Source: Comamonadaceae bacterium UBA2334
GTDB lineage: Bacteria; Pseudomonadota; Gammaproteobacteria; Burkholderiales; Burkholderiaceae_C
Length of the DNA stretch: 64,000 nucleotides
Assembly (NCBI GenBank): GCA_002344885.1
Contig: DDUQ01000091.1
Coordinates: 1 to 64,000 of the forward strand
Direction: 5' to 3'
In this document: piece by piece, positions 56,699 to 64,000 of the stretch
How the letters are laid out: every line of letters starts with the position of its first letter
Position numbering within the stretch: position 1 is the first letter of the stretch
Notes under the pieces: model-generated
The model's input: only the letters and a program-made list of their open reading frames with translations
Told to the model about the DNA's origin: nothing
The model's database searches: none
Position numbers and translations under genes: made by a program

Positions 56699-57190
56699 TC
56701 AGCGGTTCGTGGTCACGGCACCACGCGCCAGATGCCCCAGCGGCAGAGGTCCGGGTGCTTTGACCTCACCGAGCGAAAAGCTGGTGTGCAGGTCTTTGAC
56801 GTTGGGCAGGTTGATAAGGCTCTGCAGCGCAAACTTCGAAAAGCTGTCCAGATCCTCGGCCACCACCTGCAACTCGAAGGTGCCATTGCCACTGATGTAA
56901 TGACACGAAATGACCTCTGGCAAGCGCGCAATCGCCGCCTCGAGTTGCCGGGTGGCATCCCCGGTGTTGCGCTCGGCATCGACGCGCACAAAGGCCAACA
57001 CACCCAGCCCGATCTTGCGCCGGTCCAACTCGGCCCGGTAGCCCACGATGTAACCACCTTCTTCCAGCGCACGCACGCGGCGCCAGCAAGGCGCAGCGGA
57101 AAGACCCACCCGGTTGGCCAGTTCGGCATTGGTCAAACGGCCATCGGATTGCAGGGCTTGCAGGATAGCCAGATCAAATTTATCAAGCAT
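56699..57190 (-). CDS. Lrp/AsnC family transcriptional regulator
   Basis: A 163-residue regulator using ATG 57190 (MLDKFDLAIL); upstream in-frame codons are AT-rich leader. The N-terminal helix-turn-helix is LTNAELANRVGLSAAPCWRRV, and the C-terminal RAM ligand domain includes VISCHYISGNGTFELQVVAEDLDSF. Members sense amino acids. It is divergent from the indolepyruvate oxidoreductase gene across 205 bp, with an AT-rich stretch at 57178-57250 that could hold binding sites. Control of that gene in response to aromatic amino acids is a reasonable inference. Confidence 0.88.
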   Translation of the reverse strand: MLDKFDLAILQALQSDGRLTNAELANRVGLSAAPCWRRVRALEEGGYIVGYRAELDRRKIGLGVLAFVRVDAERNTGDATRQLEAAIARLPEVISCHYISGNGTFELQVVAEDLDSFSKFALQSLINLPNVKDLHTSFSLGEVKAPGPLPLGHLARGAVTTNR

Positions 57191-57395
57191 TTCAAATTTC
57201 AACACTTTCAAGCAAGGATCATTCTCAAACACCTCAATTATGGGCACGAAAAGCAAACACCTGTCGCCACCAACAGCCTACACTTTCGCTCCTGCGTGAT
57301 GCATCCGAGACCCGCCCTGGCAACCCCTGGGGTCATCGGCTCACACGCAACCAACGGCCATCACCCGTTTTGCAGCCCCCAACCGGAGACAACCC

Positions 57396-60300
57396 ATGAA
57401 CGCCCCTTTTTCGCGCGAACTGCCCGAGCACATCCGCCAGGCACTGGCCACCGTCACGCTCGACGACAAATACAGCCTGGACCACGGGCGCGCCTTCATG
57501 AGCGGGGTGCAAGCCCTGGTGAAACTGCCCATGTTGCAGCGCCAGCGCGATGCCCTGGTCGGCAAGCATACGGCGGGCTTCATCAGCGGCTACCGGGGCT
57601 CGCCACTGGGCGGCTACGACCAGGCGCTGCAAAAGGCAGCACCACACCTCAAGGGCCAGCACATCGTGTTCCAGCCCGGCGTGAACGAGGAACTGGCCGC
57701 CACCGCGCTGTGGGGCACCCAGCAACTGGGTTTTGCGCCACCTGGCACCAACCGGTTCGACGGTGTGTTCGGCATCTGGTATGGCAAGGGGCCGGGGGTG
57801 GACCGGTGTTCAGACGTGTTCAAACATGCCAACATGGCGGGCACCACCCCATGGGGCGGTGTGATTGCCGTCGCAGGCGACGACCATGTGGCCAAGAGCA
57901 GCACGGCGGCCCACCAGAGCGACCACATCTTCAAGGCATGTGGCCTGCCCGTGTTCTTCCCGACCAGCGTGCAGGAAATCCTGGACCTGGGCCTGCACGC
58001 GTTCGCCATGAGCCGCTTCTCGGGCGTGTGGGCCGGCATGAAAACCATCCAGGAAATCGTGGAATCGAGCGCCACGGCAGAAATCGACCCGGAGCGCGTG
58101 CAGATCGTGCTGCCCGACTTCCCCATGCCACCCGGCGGCTTGCACATCCGCTGGCCCGATACGGCCCTGGAACAGGAAGCCCGGTTGATGGACCACAAGT
58201 GGTACGCCGCGCTGGCGTACGTGCGCGCCAACCGGTTGAACCACAATGTCATCGAAGGGCCCACAGACCGTTTCGGTGTCATTGCCAGCGGCAAGGCCTA
58301 CAACGACACCCGCCAGGCGCTGCAAGACCTGGGACTTGACACCGCCACCTGCCAGCGCATCGGCCTGCGGCTGCACAAGGTCACGGTGGTGTGGCCGCTG
58401 GAAGCACAGACCACCCGCGAGTTCGCCACCGGCCTGCGCGAGATTCTGGTGGTGGAAGAAAAGCGCCAGGTCATCGAATACCAGCTGAAAGAAGAGCTGT
58501 ACAACTGGCGCAGCGACGTGCGGCCCACGGTGCTGGGCAAATTCAACGAGATGGAAGGCGACTTCACCGGCGGTGAATGGAGCATGCCCAACCCCAGTGC
58601 GAACACGCTGCTGCGCGCCAATGCCGACCTCTCGCCCGCCCTGATCGCCCGCGCCCTGGCGCAGCGCCTGAAGAAACTGGGCGTGCCCGACGACGTGGCA
58701 GCCCGCATGGATGCCCACCTGGCCGTCCTGGACGGCAAGGAGCGCGCCATGCAGACCCTGACGCTGGCCACCGGTGCCGACCGCCAGCCCTGGTTCTGCT
58801 CGGGCTGCCCGCACAACACCAGCACCCGCGTACCCGAAGGCTCGCGCGCCATGGCGGGTATTGGCTGCCACTTCATGACCATCTGGATGGACCGCTCCAC
58901 CGTGGGTTTCACCCAGATGGGTGGCGAAGGCGTGCCCTGGGTGGGTCAGGCACCGTTCACCAGCGACCAGCACATATTCGCCAACCTGGGCGACGGCACC
59001 TATTTCCACAGCGGGCTGCTGGCGGTGCGCCAGAGCATCGCGGCGGGCGTGAACATCACCTACAAAATTTTGTACAACGACGCGGTGGCCATGACCGGCG
59101 GCCAACAGGTGGGCGAACGCCCCGAAGGCCACAGCGTGGTGCAGATTGCCCAGAGCATGAGGGCAGAGGGTGCACAGAAAATCACCATCGTCACCGACGA
59201 ACCTGAAAAATATGCCGCCGTGCGTGGCCTGCCCGAAGGCATCGCGATCCACCACCGCGACGAGCTGGACACCATCCAGCGCGAATTCCGCGAGCTGAAA
59301 GGCACCACGGTCATCATTTACGACCAGACCTGTGCCACCGAGAAGCGCCGCCGCCGCAAGCGCGGCACGCTGGCCGCACCCGCCACCACCGTCGTGATCA
59401 ACGAAGCGGTCTGCGAAGGCTGTGGCGACTGCGGCGTGCAAAGCAACTGCCTGAGCATCGAGCCCCTGGAAACCGAGTTTGGCCGGAAACGCACCATCAA
59501 CCAGAGCAGTTGCAACAAAGACCTGAGCTGTGTGAAAGGCTTCTGCCCCAGCTTTGTCACGGTCGAGGGCAAGCTGAAGAAAAAGGGCACGGCCAGCAAA
59601 GCAGCGCCCCAGCCCATGGCCGACCTGCCCGAACCCGCTCAACAGCCACTGACCGAGGTGTGCGGCATGGTGGTGGCGGGTGTGGGCGGCACGGGTGTGA
59701 TCACCATCGGCCAGTTGCTGGGCGTGGCGGCGCACATCGAAGGCAAGGGCATCGTCACCCAGGACGCGGCTGGGCTGGCCCAGAAAGGCGGCGGCACCTG
59801 GAGTCATGTGCTGATCGGGCCAACCCAAGCCAGCATCTGCACCACACGGGTGAGCATGGCGGCGGCCGACCTGATCCTCGGCTGCGACCCACTGGTCACC
59901 GCAGGCAAGGACACCCTGGCGCGCATGCTGCCCGGTCGCACCAAAGTGGCGCTGAACAGCAGCAGCACCCCCACGGCTGCGTTCGTGAAAAGCGGCGACT
60001 GGCACAACCCGTCCGATGCCTGCGTGGCCAGCATCGCGCAATCGGTGGCACCGCAGGACCTGGGCCTGTTCAATGCCGACGCGATGGCTTCCACACTCAT
60101 GGGCGACACGCTGTACATCAACCCCATGCTGCTGGGCTACGCCTGGCAAAAGGGGTGGATACCGCTCGGCAAAGCCGCTTTGATGCGAGCCATCGAACTG
60201 AACGGTGTGGCCGTCGAGGCCAACAAGGCAGCTTTCCAGTGGGGGAGGCAGGCAGCTCACGACTGGCCGTCGGTGCAGCGGCTGCTGACACCAGCCCAGA

Positions 60301-60950
60301 CCGTCACCCTGCACAAGCGTGAAACGCTGGAGCAGGTGGTGGCTCGCCGGGTCGAATTCCTGACTGCCTACCAAAACGCTGACTACGCCGCCACGTACCG
60401 CACATGGGTGGACAAGGTACACGCCGCCGAAGCGCCGTTGTGCCAGACCCGCCTGACCGATGCCGTGGCCCGCAACCTGTTCAAGCTGATGGCCTACAAA
60501 GACGAGTACGAAGTGGCCCGCCTGCACACCAGCCAGGCGTTCGAACAGAAGCTGGCCGACATGTTCGAAGACGGCTACACCATCAAACACCACCTGGCCC
60601 CTCCGCTGCTATCAAAGACCAATGCGCGTGGCGAACTGGTCAAGCAGGTGTACGGCCCGGCCGTCCGCACGGCCATGCGCTGGCTGGCCCCACTGAAGAC
60701 CTTGCGCGGCACAGCGTGGGATGTGTTCGGCAAGACCGAAGAGCGCCGCATGGAACGACAGCTGATCGCCGACTACCAGTCTGCGCTGGGCCTGATCGTC
60801 TCCAGGCTGAACGCAGGCAACCACGCTCTGGCACTCGAACTCGCCCGCTTGCCGGAAAGCATCAAGGGCTTCGGTCATGTCAAAGCCCGCAACGCCCAAG
60901 CCGCCCTGAAACGATGGGCCGAATGGGAGCAAGCCTGGCAAAATCAATGA
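57396..60950 (+). CDS. Single-chain indolepyruvate:ferredoxin oxidoreductase
   Basis: A 1184-residue fusion of the IorA and IorB functions. Oxidises aryl-pyruvates, from transaminated Phe, Tyr or Trp, to aryl-acetyl-CoA with ferredoxin. Order: N-terminal pyruvate-oxidoreductase domain (~50-330), TPP-binding domain with GDGTYFHSG and NDAVAMTGGQ (~480-640), and an iron-sulphur segment with CEGCGDCGVQSNC and a second Cys group (CNKDLSCVKGFC). The IorB/gamma domain starts at GVGGTGVITIGQLLGV (~757), followed by a C-terminal helical domain. GGAGA precedes the ATG by seven bases. No ferredoxin or CoA-ligase gene is adjacent. Likely role: aromatic amino-acid degradation under Lrp-type control. Confidence 0.9.
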   Translation: MNAPFSRELPEHIRQALATVTLDDKYSLDHGRAFMSGVQALVKLPMLQRQRDALVGKHTAGFISGYRGSPLGGYDQALQKAAPHLKGQHIVFQPGVNEELAATALWGTQQLGFAPPGTNRFDGVFGIWYGKGPGVDRCSDVFKHANMAGTTPWGGVIAVAGDDHVAKSSTAAHQSDHIFKACGLPVFFPTSVQEILDLGLHAFAMSRFSGVWAGMKTIQEIVESSATAEIDPERVQIVLPDFPMPPGGLHIRWPDTALEQEARLMDHKWYAALAYVRANRLNHNVIEGPTDRFGVIASGKAYNDTRQALQDLGLDTATCQRIGLRLHKVTVVWPLEAQTTREFATGLREILVVEEKRQVIEYQLKEELYNWRSDVRPTVLGKFNEMEGDFTGGEWSMPNPSANTLLRANADLSPALIARALAQRLKKLGVPDDVAARMDAHLAVLDGKERAMQTLTLATGADRQPWFCSGCPHNTSTRVPEGSRAMAGIGCHFMTIWMDRSTVGFTQMGGEGVPWVGQAPFTSDQHIFANLGDGTYFHSGLLAVRQSIAAGVNITYKILYNDAVAMTGGQQVGERPEGHSVVQIAQSMRAEGAQKITIVTDEPEKYAAVRGLPEGIAIHHRDELDTIQREFRELKGTTVIIYDQTCATEKRRRRKRGTLAAPATTVVINEAVCEGCGDCGVQSNCLSIEPLETEFGRKRTINQSSCNKDLSCVKGFCPSFVTVEGKLKKKGTASKAAPQPMADLPEPAQQPLTEVCGMVVAGVGGTGVITIGQLLGVAAHIEGKGIVTQDAAGLAQKGGGTWSHVLIGPTQASICTTRVSMAAADLILGCDPLVTAGKDTLARMLPGRTKVALNSSSTPTAAFVKSGDWHNPSDACVASIAQSVAPQDLGLFNADAMASTLMGDTLYINPMLLGYAWQKGWIPLGKAALMRAIELNGVAVEANKAAFQWGRQAAHDWPSVQRLLTPAQTVTLHKRETLEQVVARRVEFLTAYQNADYAATYRTWVDKVHAAEAPLCQTRLTDAVARNLFKLMAYKDEYEVARLHTSQAFEQKLADMFEDGYTIKHHLAPPLLSKTNARGELVKQVYGPAVRTAMRWLAPLKTLRGTAWDVFGKTEERRMERQLIADYQSALGLIVSRLNAGNHALALELARLPESIKGFGHVKARNAQAALKRWAEWEQAWQNQ

Positions 60951-60954
60951 TGTT

Positions 60955-60998
60955 TTTGCCGCATACCGCTTTAACTACGTCACTTGATGCTATTTTTT
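60955..60998 (+). repeat. Possible degenerate copy F of the palindromic repeat
   Basis: It lies four bases after the oxidoreductase stop. It shares GC-GCAT near the left end with copy C, CGCTTT in the inner arm and GATGCTATTTTTT at the right end with copy B. The AAGCG arm is lost. This is weaker than copies A-E. Confidence 0.35.
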
Positions 60999-61020
60999 AT
61001 GATGTTTTGAGCAGTCTTTG

Positions 61021-61087
61021 AACCGAGATTGTTCATGAGGGCTTGAGAGGGCGGCATCGGAGTTACGCCCAATGGACAATCTCGGTT
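61021..61087. mobile_element. 67-bp MITE-like inverted-repeat element
   Basis: Exact 12-base terminal inverted repeats, AACCGAGATTGT and ACAATCTCGGTT, enclose 43 bases; a further CAT/ATG and GGGC/GCCC continue the pairing inwards. No coding capacity and no obvious target duplication are seen. Size and structure fit a miniature inverted-repeat element or the joined ends of a lost insertion sequence. It lies 117 bases before yajC. Confidence 0.4.
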
Positions 61088-61204
61088 GAATATCAGGATG
61101 CTGCCGGTCACAGCCCCGTCACGGCGGGAACCCAACCGCCCCACTACAATCGGAAACTTTGCGCGGCGGGCAGGGGCCTGCTGCCGAGTTTTTCGGAGCC
61201 CACT

Positions 61205-61525
61205 GTGTTCATTTCTTCCGCTTACGCCCAAACCGCCGCCGCTGGCGACACCCAAAGCACCCTGATGGGCATGTTGCCCCTGGTGCTGATGTTCGTGGTG
61301 TTGTACTTCGTGATGATCCGCCCCCAAATGAAGAAGGCCAAAGAACACAAAACCATGGTGGACGCACTGGCCAAGGGTGACGAGGTGGTGCTGGCCAGCG
61401 GCATGCTGGGCAAAATCACCAAACTGGGCGACACCTACCTGGACATTGAAGTCGCTTCCGGCGTGGAAGTGCAGTTCCAGCGCTCTTCCGTCATGCAAGT
61501 GCTGCCCAAAGGCACCATCAAGTAA
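61205..61525 (+). CDS. yajC: Preprotein translocase subunit YajC
   Basis: A 106-residue single-span inner-membrane protein of the SecDF-YajC complex. The GTG at 61205 has CGGAG seven bases upstream. The N-terminus is FISSAYAQTAAA, the membrane helix is GMLPLVLMFVVLYFVMI, and RPQMKKAKEHK follows as the positive-inside segment. In many relatives tgt precedes yajC; here the oxidoreductase gene does. Confidence 0.92.
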   Translation: MFISSAYAQTAAAGDTQSTLMGMLPLVLMFVVLYFVMIRPQMKKAKEHKTMVDALAKGDEVVLASGMLGKITKLGDTYLDIEVASGVEVQFQRSSVMQVLPKGTIK

Positions 61526-61633
61526 GCACCCAACGTTGCACCCACCACCGGGCGACCCGCATGTTTGCGATCTAGCCAGCCGGCATGGCCCGCGACATCG
61601 GTCGCCTTTGACGCTTTTTCTGCACCCCTCCCC

Positions 61634-63526
61634 ATGAACCGATACCCCATCTGGAAGTACGTGATCCTCGCGGTCATGCTGATCCTGGGCGGCCTGTACA
61701 GCCTGCCCAACCTGTACGGTGAAGCCCCTGCAGTGCAGGTCTCTCCCGGCAAAGCCAGCACCAAGGTGGACACAGGCACCCTGAAACGGGTGGAGGAGTC
61801 ACTGGCAGCAGCAGGCCTGACGGCCAACAGGGTGCAGCTCGAAGGCAGCTCCATCAAGGCCCGCTTCGACACCACCGACGACCAGCTCAAGGCACGCGAC
61901 GCGCTGGAAAAAACCTTCAACCCCAACCCGGCAGAGCCCAGCCACGTGGTCGCACTGAACCTGCTGCCGCGCACACCCGCCTGGCTGCAGGCCATGCATG
62001 CATCGCCGATGTACCTGGGGCTGGACCTGCGCGGTGGCGTGCATTTCCTGCTGCAGGTTGACATGCAGAGTGCATTGTCCAAACGGGCCGAAGCACTCGC
62101 TGGTGACCTGCGAACCGTACTGCGTGAGAAAAACATCCGCCACGGCGGCATCCAGCGCAACGGTCAATCGCTCGACATCAAGCTGCGCGATGCGGCCACA
62201 CTGGAAGCGACCCGCAACCTGCTGCAAGATCAGTTCTCGGACTTCGCGGTTGCCATGGCCCAGGAAGGCACAGACACGCGTCTGACCCTGACATTCAAGC
62301 CCGAAGCGGCACGCCGGGTGCAGGAGCAGGCCCTCAAACAGAACATCACCACGCTGCACAACCGCATCAACGAACTGGGCGTGGCCGAACCGGTCATCCA
62401 GCAGCAGGGCCTGGACCGCATCGTCGTTCAACTGCCGGGCGTCCAGGACACAGCCAAGGCCAAAGACATCCTGGGGCGCACCGCCACGCTGGAGCTGCGC
62501 ATGGTGGACGAAAGCAGCGAAGGCCGCGCCGCCGAAACCAACACCGGCCCGGTGCCCTTCGGCTCCGAGCGCCACCTGGACCGCAACGGCCAGGCCGTCA
62601 TCACCAAACGCCAGGTCATCCTAACTGGAGAAAACCTGACCGACGCCCAAGCCGGCTTCGACAGCCAGACCCAGGAAGCCGCCGTGCACCTGACACTGGA
62701 TGCCAAAGGTGCCCGCATCTTCCGCGATGTGACGCGCGAGAACATCGGCAAGCGGATGGCCATCCTGCTGTTCGAAAAAGGCAAGGGTGAGGTCGTGACC
62801 GCACCCGTCATCCGCAGCGAGATTGGTGGCGGGCGCGTGCAGATTTCCGGCCGCATGACCACGGTGGAAGCCAGCGACACCGCCCTGCTGCTGCGCGCCG
62901 GTTCACTGGCTGCGCCCATGGACATCATCGAAGAACGCACCATCGGCCCCAGCCTGGGGGCAGAAAACATCGCCAAGGGTTTCAACAGTGTGCTGTGGGG
63001 CTTCCTGGTCATTGTGCTGTTCATGTGCGTGTACTACATGATGTTCGGCGTGTTTTCCAGCCTGGCGCTGGCCTTCAACCTGATGCTGCTGGTGGCCGTG
63101 CTGTCGATGCTGCAAGCCACACTGACCCTGCCCGGCATGGCCGCCATGGCGCTGGCACTGGGCATGGCCATCGATGCCAACGTGCTCATCAACGAACGTG
63201 TGCGCGAGGAGTTGCGCAACGGCGCGTCACCGCAAGCGGCCATCCATGCCGGCTACGACCGTGCGTGGGGCACCATCCTCGACTCGAACATCACCACCCT
63301 GATTGCCGGCATCGCCTTGCTGATCTTCGGCTCCGGCCCGGTCAGGGGCTTTGCCGTGGTGCACTGCGTGGGCATCCTGACGTCCATGTTCTCGGCCGTG
63401 ATGTTCTCTCGCGGACTGGTCAACCTGTGGTACGGGCGACAAAAGAAACTCAAGAACGTGTCCATCGGCACCGTCTGGCGGCCTGAAGCTTCATCCCGTA
63501 CCGACGTGACCCAACAGGCCAACTGA
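61634..63526 (+). CDS. secD: Protein translocase subunit SecD
   Basis: A 630-residue RND-type subunit that uses the proton gradient to pull proteins across the inner membrane. It has an N-terminal helix (~10-27), the conserved MYLGLDLRGGVHFLLQVD entrance (~135), a large periplasmic domain and a C-terminal five-helix bundle with AMALALGMAIDANVLINERVREEL. The Asp in GMAIDANV is the family's proton-relay aspartate. It starts 108 bases after yajC, in a gap with only a weak hairpin (GCGAC/GTCGC). Confidence 0.95.
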   Translation: MNRYPIWKYVILAVMLILGGLYSLPNLYGEAPAVQVSPGKASTKVDTGTLKRVEESLAAAGLTANRVQLEGSSIKARFDTTDDQLKARDALEKTFNPNPAEPSHVVALNLLPRTPAWLQAMHASPMYLGLDLRGGVHFLLQVDMQSALSKRAEALAGDLRTVLREKNIRHGGIQRNGQSLDIKLRDAATLEATRNLLQDQFSDFAVAMAQEGTDTRLTLTFKPEAARRVQEQALKQNITTLHNRINELGVAEPVIQQQGLDRIVVQLPGVQDTAKAKDILGRTATLELRMVDESSEGRAAETNTGPVPFGSERHLDRNGQAVITKRQVILTGENLTDAQAGFDSQTQEAAVHLTLDAKGARIFRDVTRENIGKRMAILLFEKGKGEVVTAPVIRSEIGGGRVQISGRMTTVEASDTALLLRAGSLAAPMDIIEERTIGPSLGAENIAKGFNSVLWGFLVIVLFMCVYYMMFGVFSSLALAFNLMLLVAVLSMLQATLTLPGMAAMALALGMAIDANVLINERVREELRNGASPQAAIHAGYDRAWGTILDSNITTLIAGIALLIFGSGPVRGFAVVHCVGILTSMFSAVMFSRGLVNLWYGRQKKLKNVSIGTVWRPEASSRTDVTQQAN

Positions 63527-63537
63527 AGGCAAGCAAC

Positions 63538-64000
63538 ATGGAACTCTTCCGCATCCGAAAGGACATTCCTTTCATGAAACACGCGTTGGTGCTCAACGCG
63601 GTGTCCTTCCTCACCTTCCTGGCTGCCGTCTTCTTCCTGTTTTACAAGGGGCTGAACCTGTCGGTCGAATTCACAGGCGGCACGGTGATCGAAGTGGCCT
63701 ACGAACAGCCAGCCGACCTGAACAGCGTGCGCAACGTCATCAGCGGACTGGGTTACCACGACGTGCCGGTGCAAAACTTCGGCACGTCTCGTGACGTGCT
63801 GATGCGCCTGCCACCTGTCGCTGGTCAGACCTCCGGCCAGCAAAGCGAAGCCTTGCTGGCCGCCCTGAAAGCGGACAACCCCGGCGTGACGTTGCGCCGT
63901 ACCGAATTCGTCGGTCCGCAGGTGGGCAAGGAACTGGCAGCAGATGGCCTGACTGCGCTCGGACTGGTGATCGTCGGCATCATGATTTACTTGGCGATGC
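63538..64000 (+). CDS. secF: Protein translocase subunit SecF, N-terminal part
   Basis: The first 154 codons are inside the window; the gene continues past the right edge. GAAGG eight bases before the ATG marks the start, 11 bases after secD. MELFRIRKDIPFMKHALVLN leads into the first helix, then NLSVEFTGGTVIEV, the periplasmic domain, EFVGPQVGKELAADGL and the second helix. It forms the SecDF motor with the protein encoded just upstream. Confidence 0.93.
   Translation, partial: MELFRIRKDIPFMKHALVLNAVSFLTFLAAVFFLFYKGLNLSVEFTGGTVIEVAYEQPADLNSVRNVISGLGYHDVPVQNFGTSRDVLMRLPPVAGQTSGQQSEALLAALKADNPGVTLRRTEFVGPQVGKELAADGLTALGLVIVGIMIYLAM

Noticed and set aside
57810..60593. A 927-codon open frame on the minus strand, and similar long antisense frames at 1708-3414, 14787-16388, 17949-19700 and 56579-58339
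   Set aside because: Each lies opposite a clearly recognised gene, has His/Gln/Arg-rich translation without family features, and arises from the high third-position GC of the real gene.

Overview
The window is GC-rich, densely packed chromosomal DNA from a betaproteobacterium of the Burkholderiales, most probably family Comamonadaceae. This rests on the run fur / bamE-dapB-exbB-exbD-leuS-lptE-holA, the raiA-ptsN-hprK block, the ferrooxidans-type GshA, the single-chain indolepyruvate oxidoreductase and protein sequences typical of that family. Genus cannot be fixed by eye. I found no rRNA, tRNA, CRISPR array, intact insertion sequence or prophage. Most of the window is core chromosome with accessory genes between.

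Layout. 1-1.4 kb: edge of an ornithine-cyclodeaminase-family gene, a small Cys-rich CWC protein and a YafJ-type amidotransferase. 1.5-10 kb: a cyclic-di-GMP block of four GGDEF/EAL genes interrupted by gshB; the fourth gene is broken by one in-frame TGA. 10-22 kb: seven minus-strand genes, six for ion or solute transport plus gshA (benE, kup, gshA, Na/Pi symporter, tandem UspA, Kef antiporter, P-type ATPase). 22-25 kb: proA, a carboxysome-type beta-carbonic anhydrase homologue with no carboxysome genes nearby, and a divergent metallo-beta-lactamase-fold hydrolase. 25-33 kb: holA, lptE, leuS, exbD, exbB, dapB and bamE on the minus strand with fur divergent. 33-41 kb: hprK, ptsN, raiA, a patatin lipase, a DUF3717-DUF1289 protein, a diiron-type MBL protein with YaeQ, purB and a GST. 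41-53.6 kb: rhombosortase, glnE, yhdP, a nitrilase-family amidase, a FixL/FixJ-like pair and mltA. 53.6-64 kb: a MASE1-CHASE-GGDEF-EAL protein, an Lrp regulator divergent from a fused indolepyruvate:ferredoxin oxidoreductase, then yajC-secD-secF running off the end.

How the parts connect. Five genes encode c-di-GMP turnover proteins with different sensors (MASE1/CHASE, 7TM-DISM, PAS, plain membrane). gshA, gshB, a GST and a Nit-family amidase cover glutathione synthesis, use and possibly repair; Kef-type antiporters are classically glutathione-gated, and the Kef and UspA genes overlap by four bases. bamE, lptE, mltA, yhdP and secDF/yajC serve the envelope.

The least-described structure I see is a dispersed ~44-bp nested-palindrome repeat. 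I recognise five copies and one doubtful copy. Two abut the starts of benE and yaeQ at nearly the same distance, one supplies the stop of a response regulator and the start of mltA, and two lie in frame inside proA and leuS. Other points for follow-up are the orphan carbonic anhydrase, the nonsense-interrupted cyclase, a hairpin-rich 348-bp gap after the GST gene and a 67-bp MITE-like palindrome before yajC.
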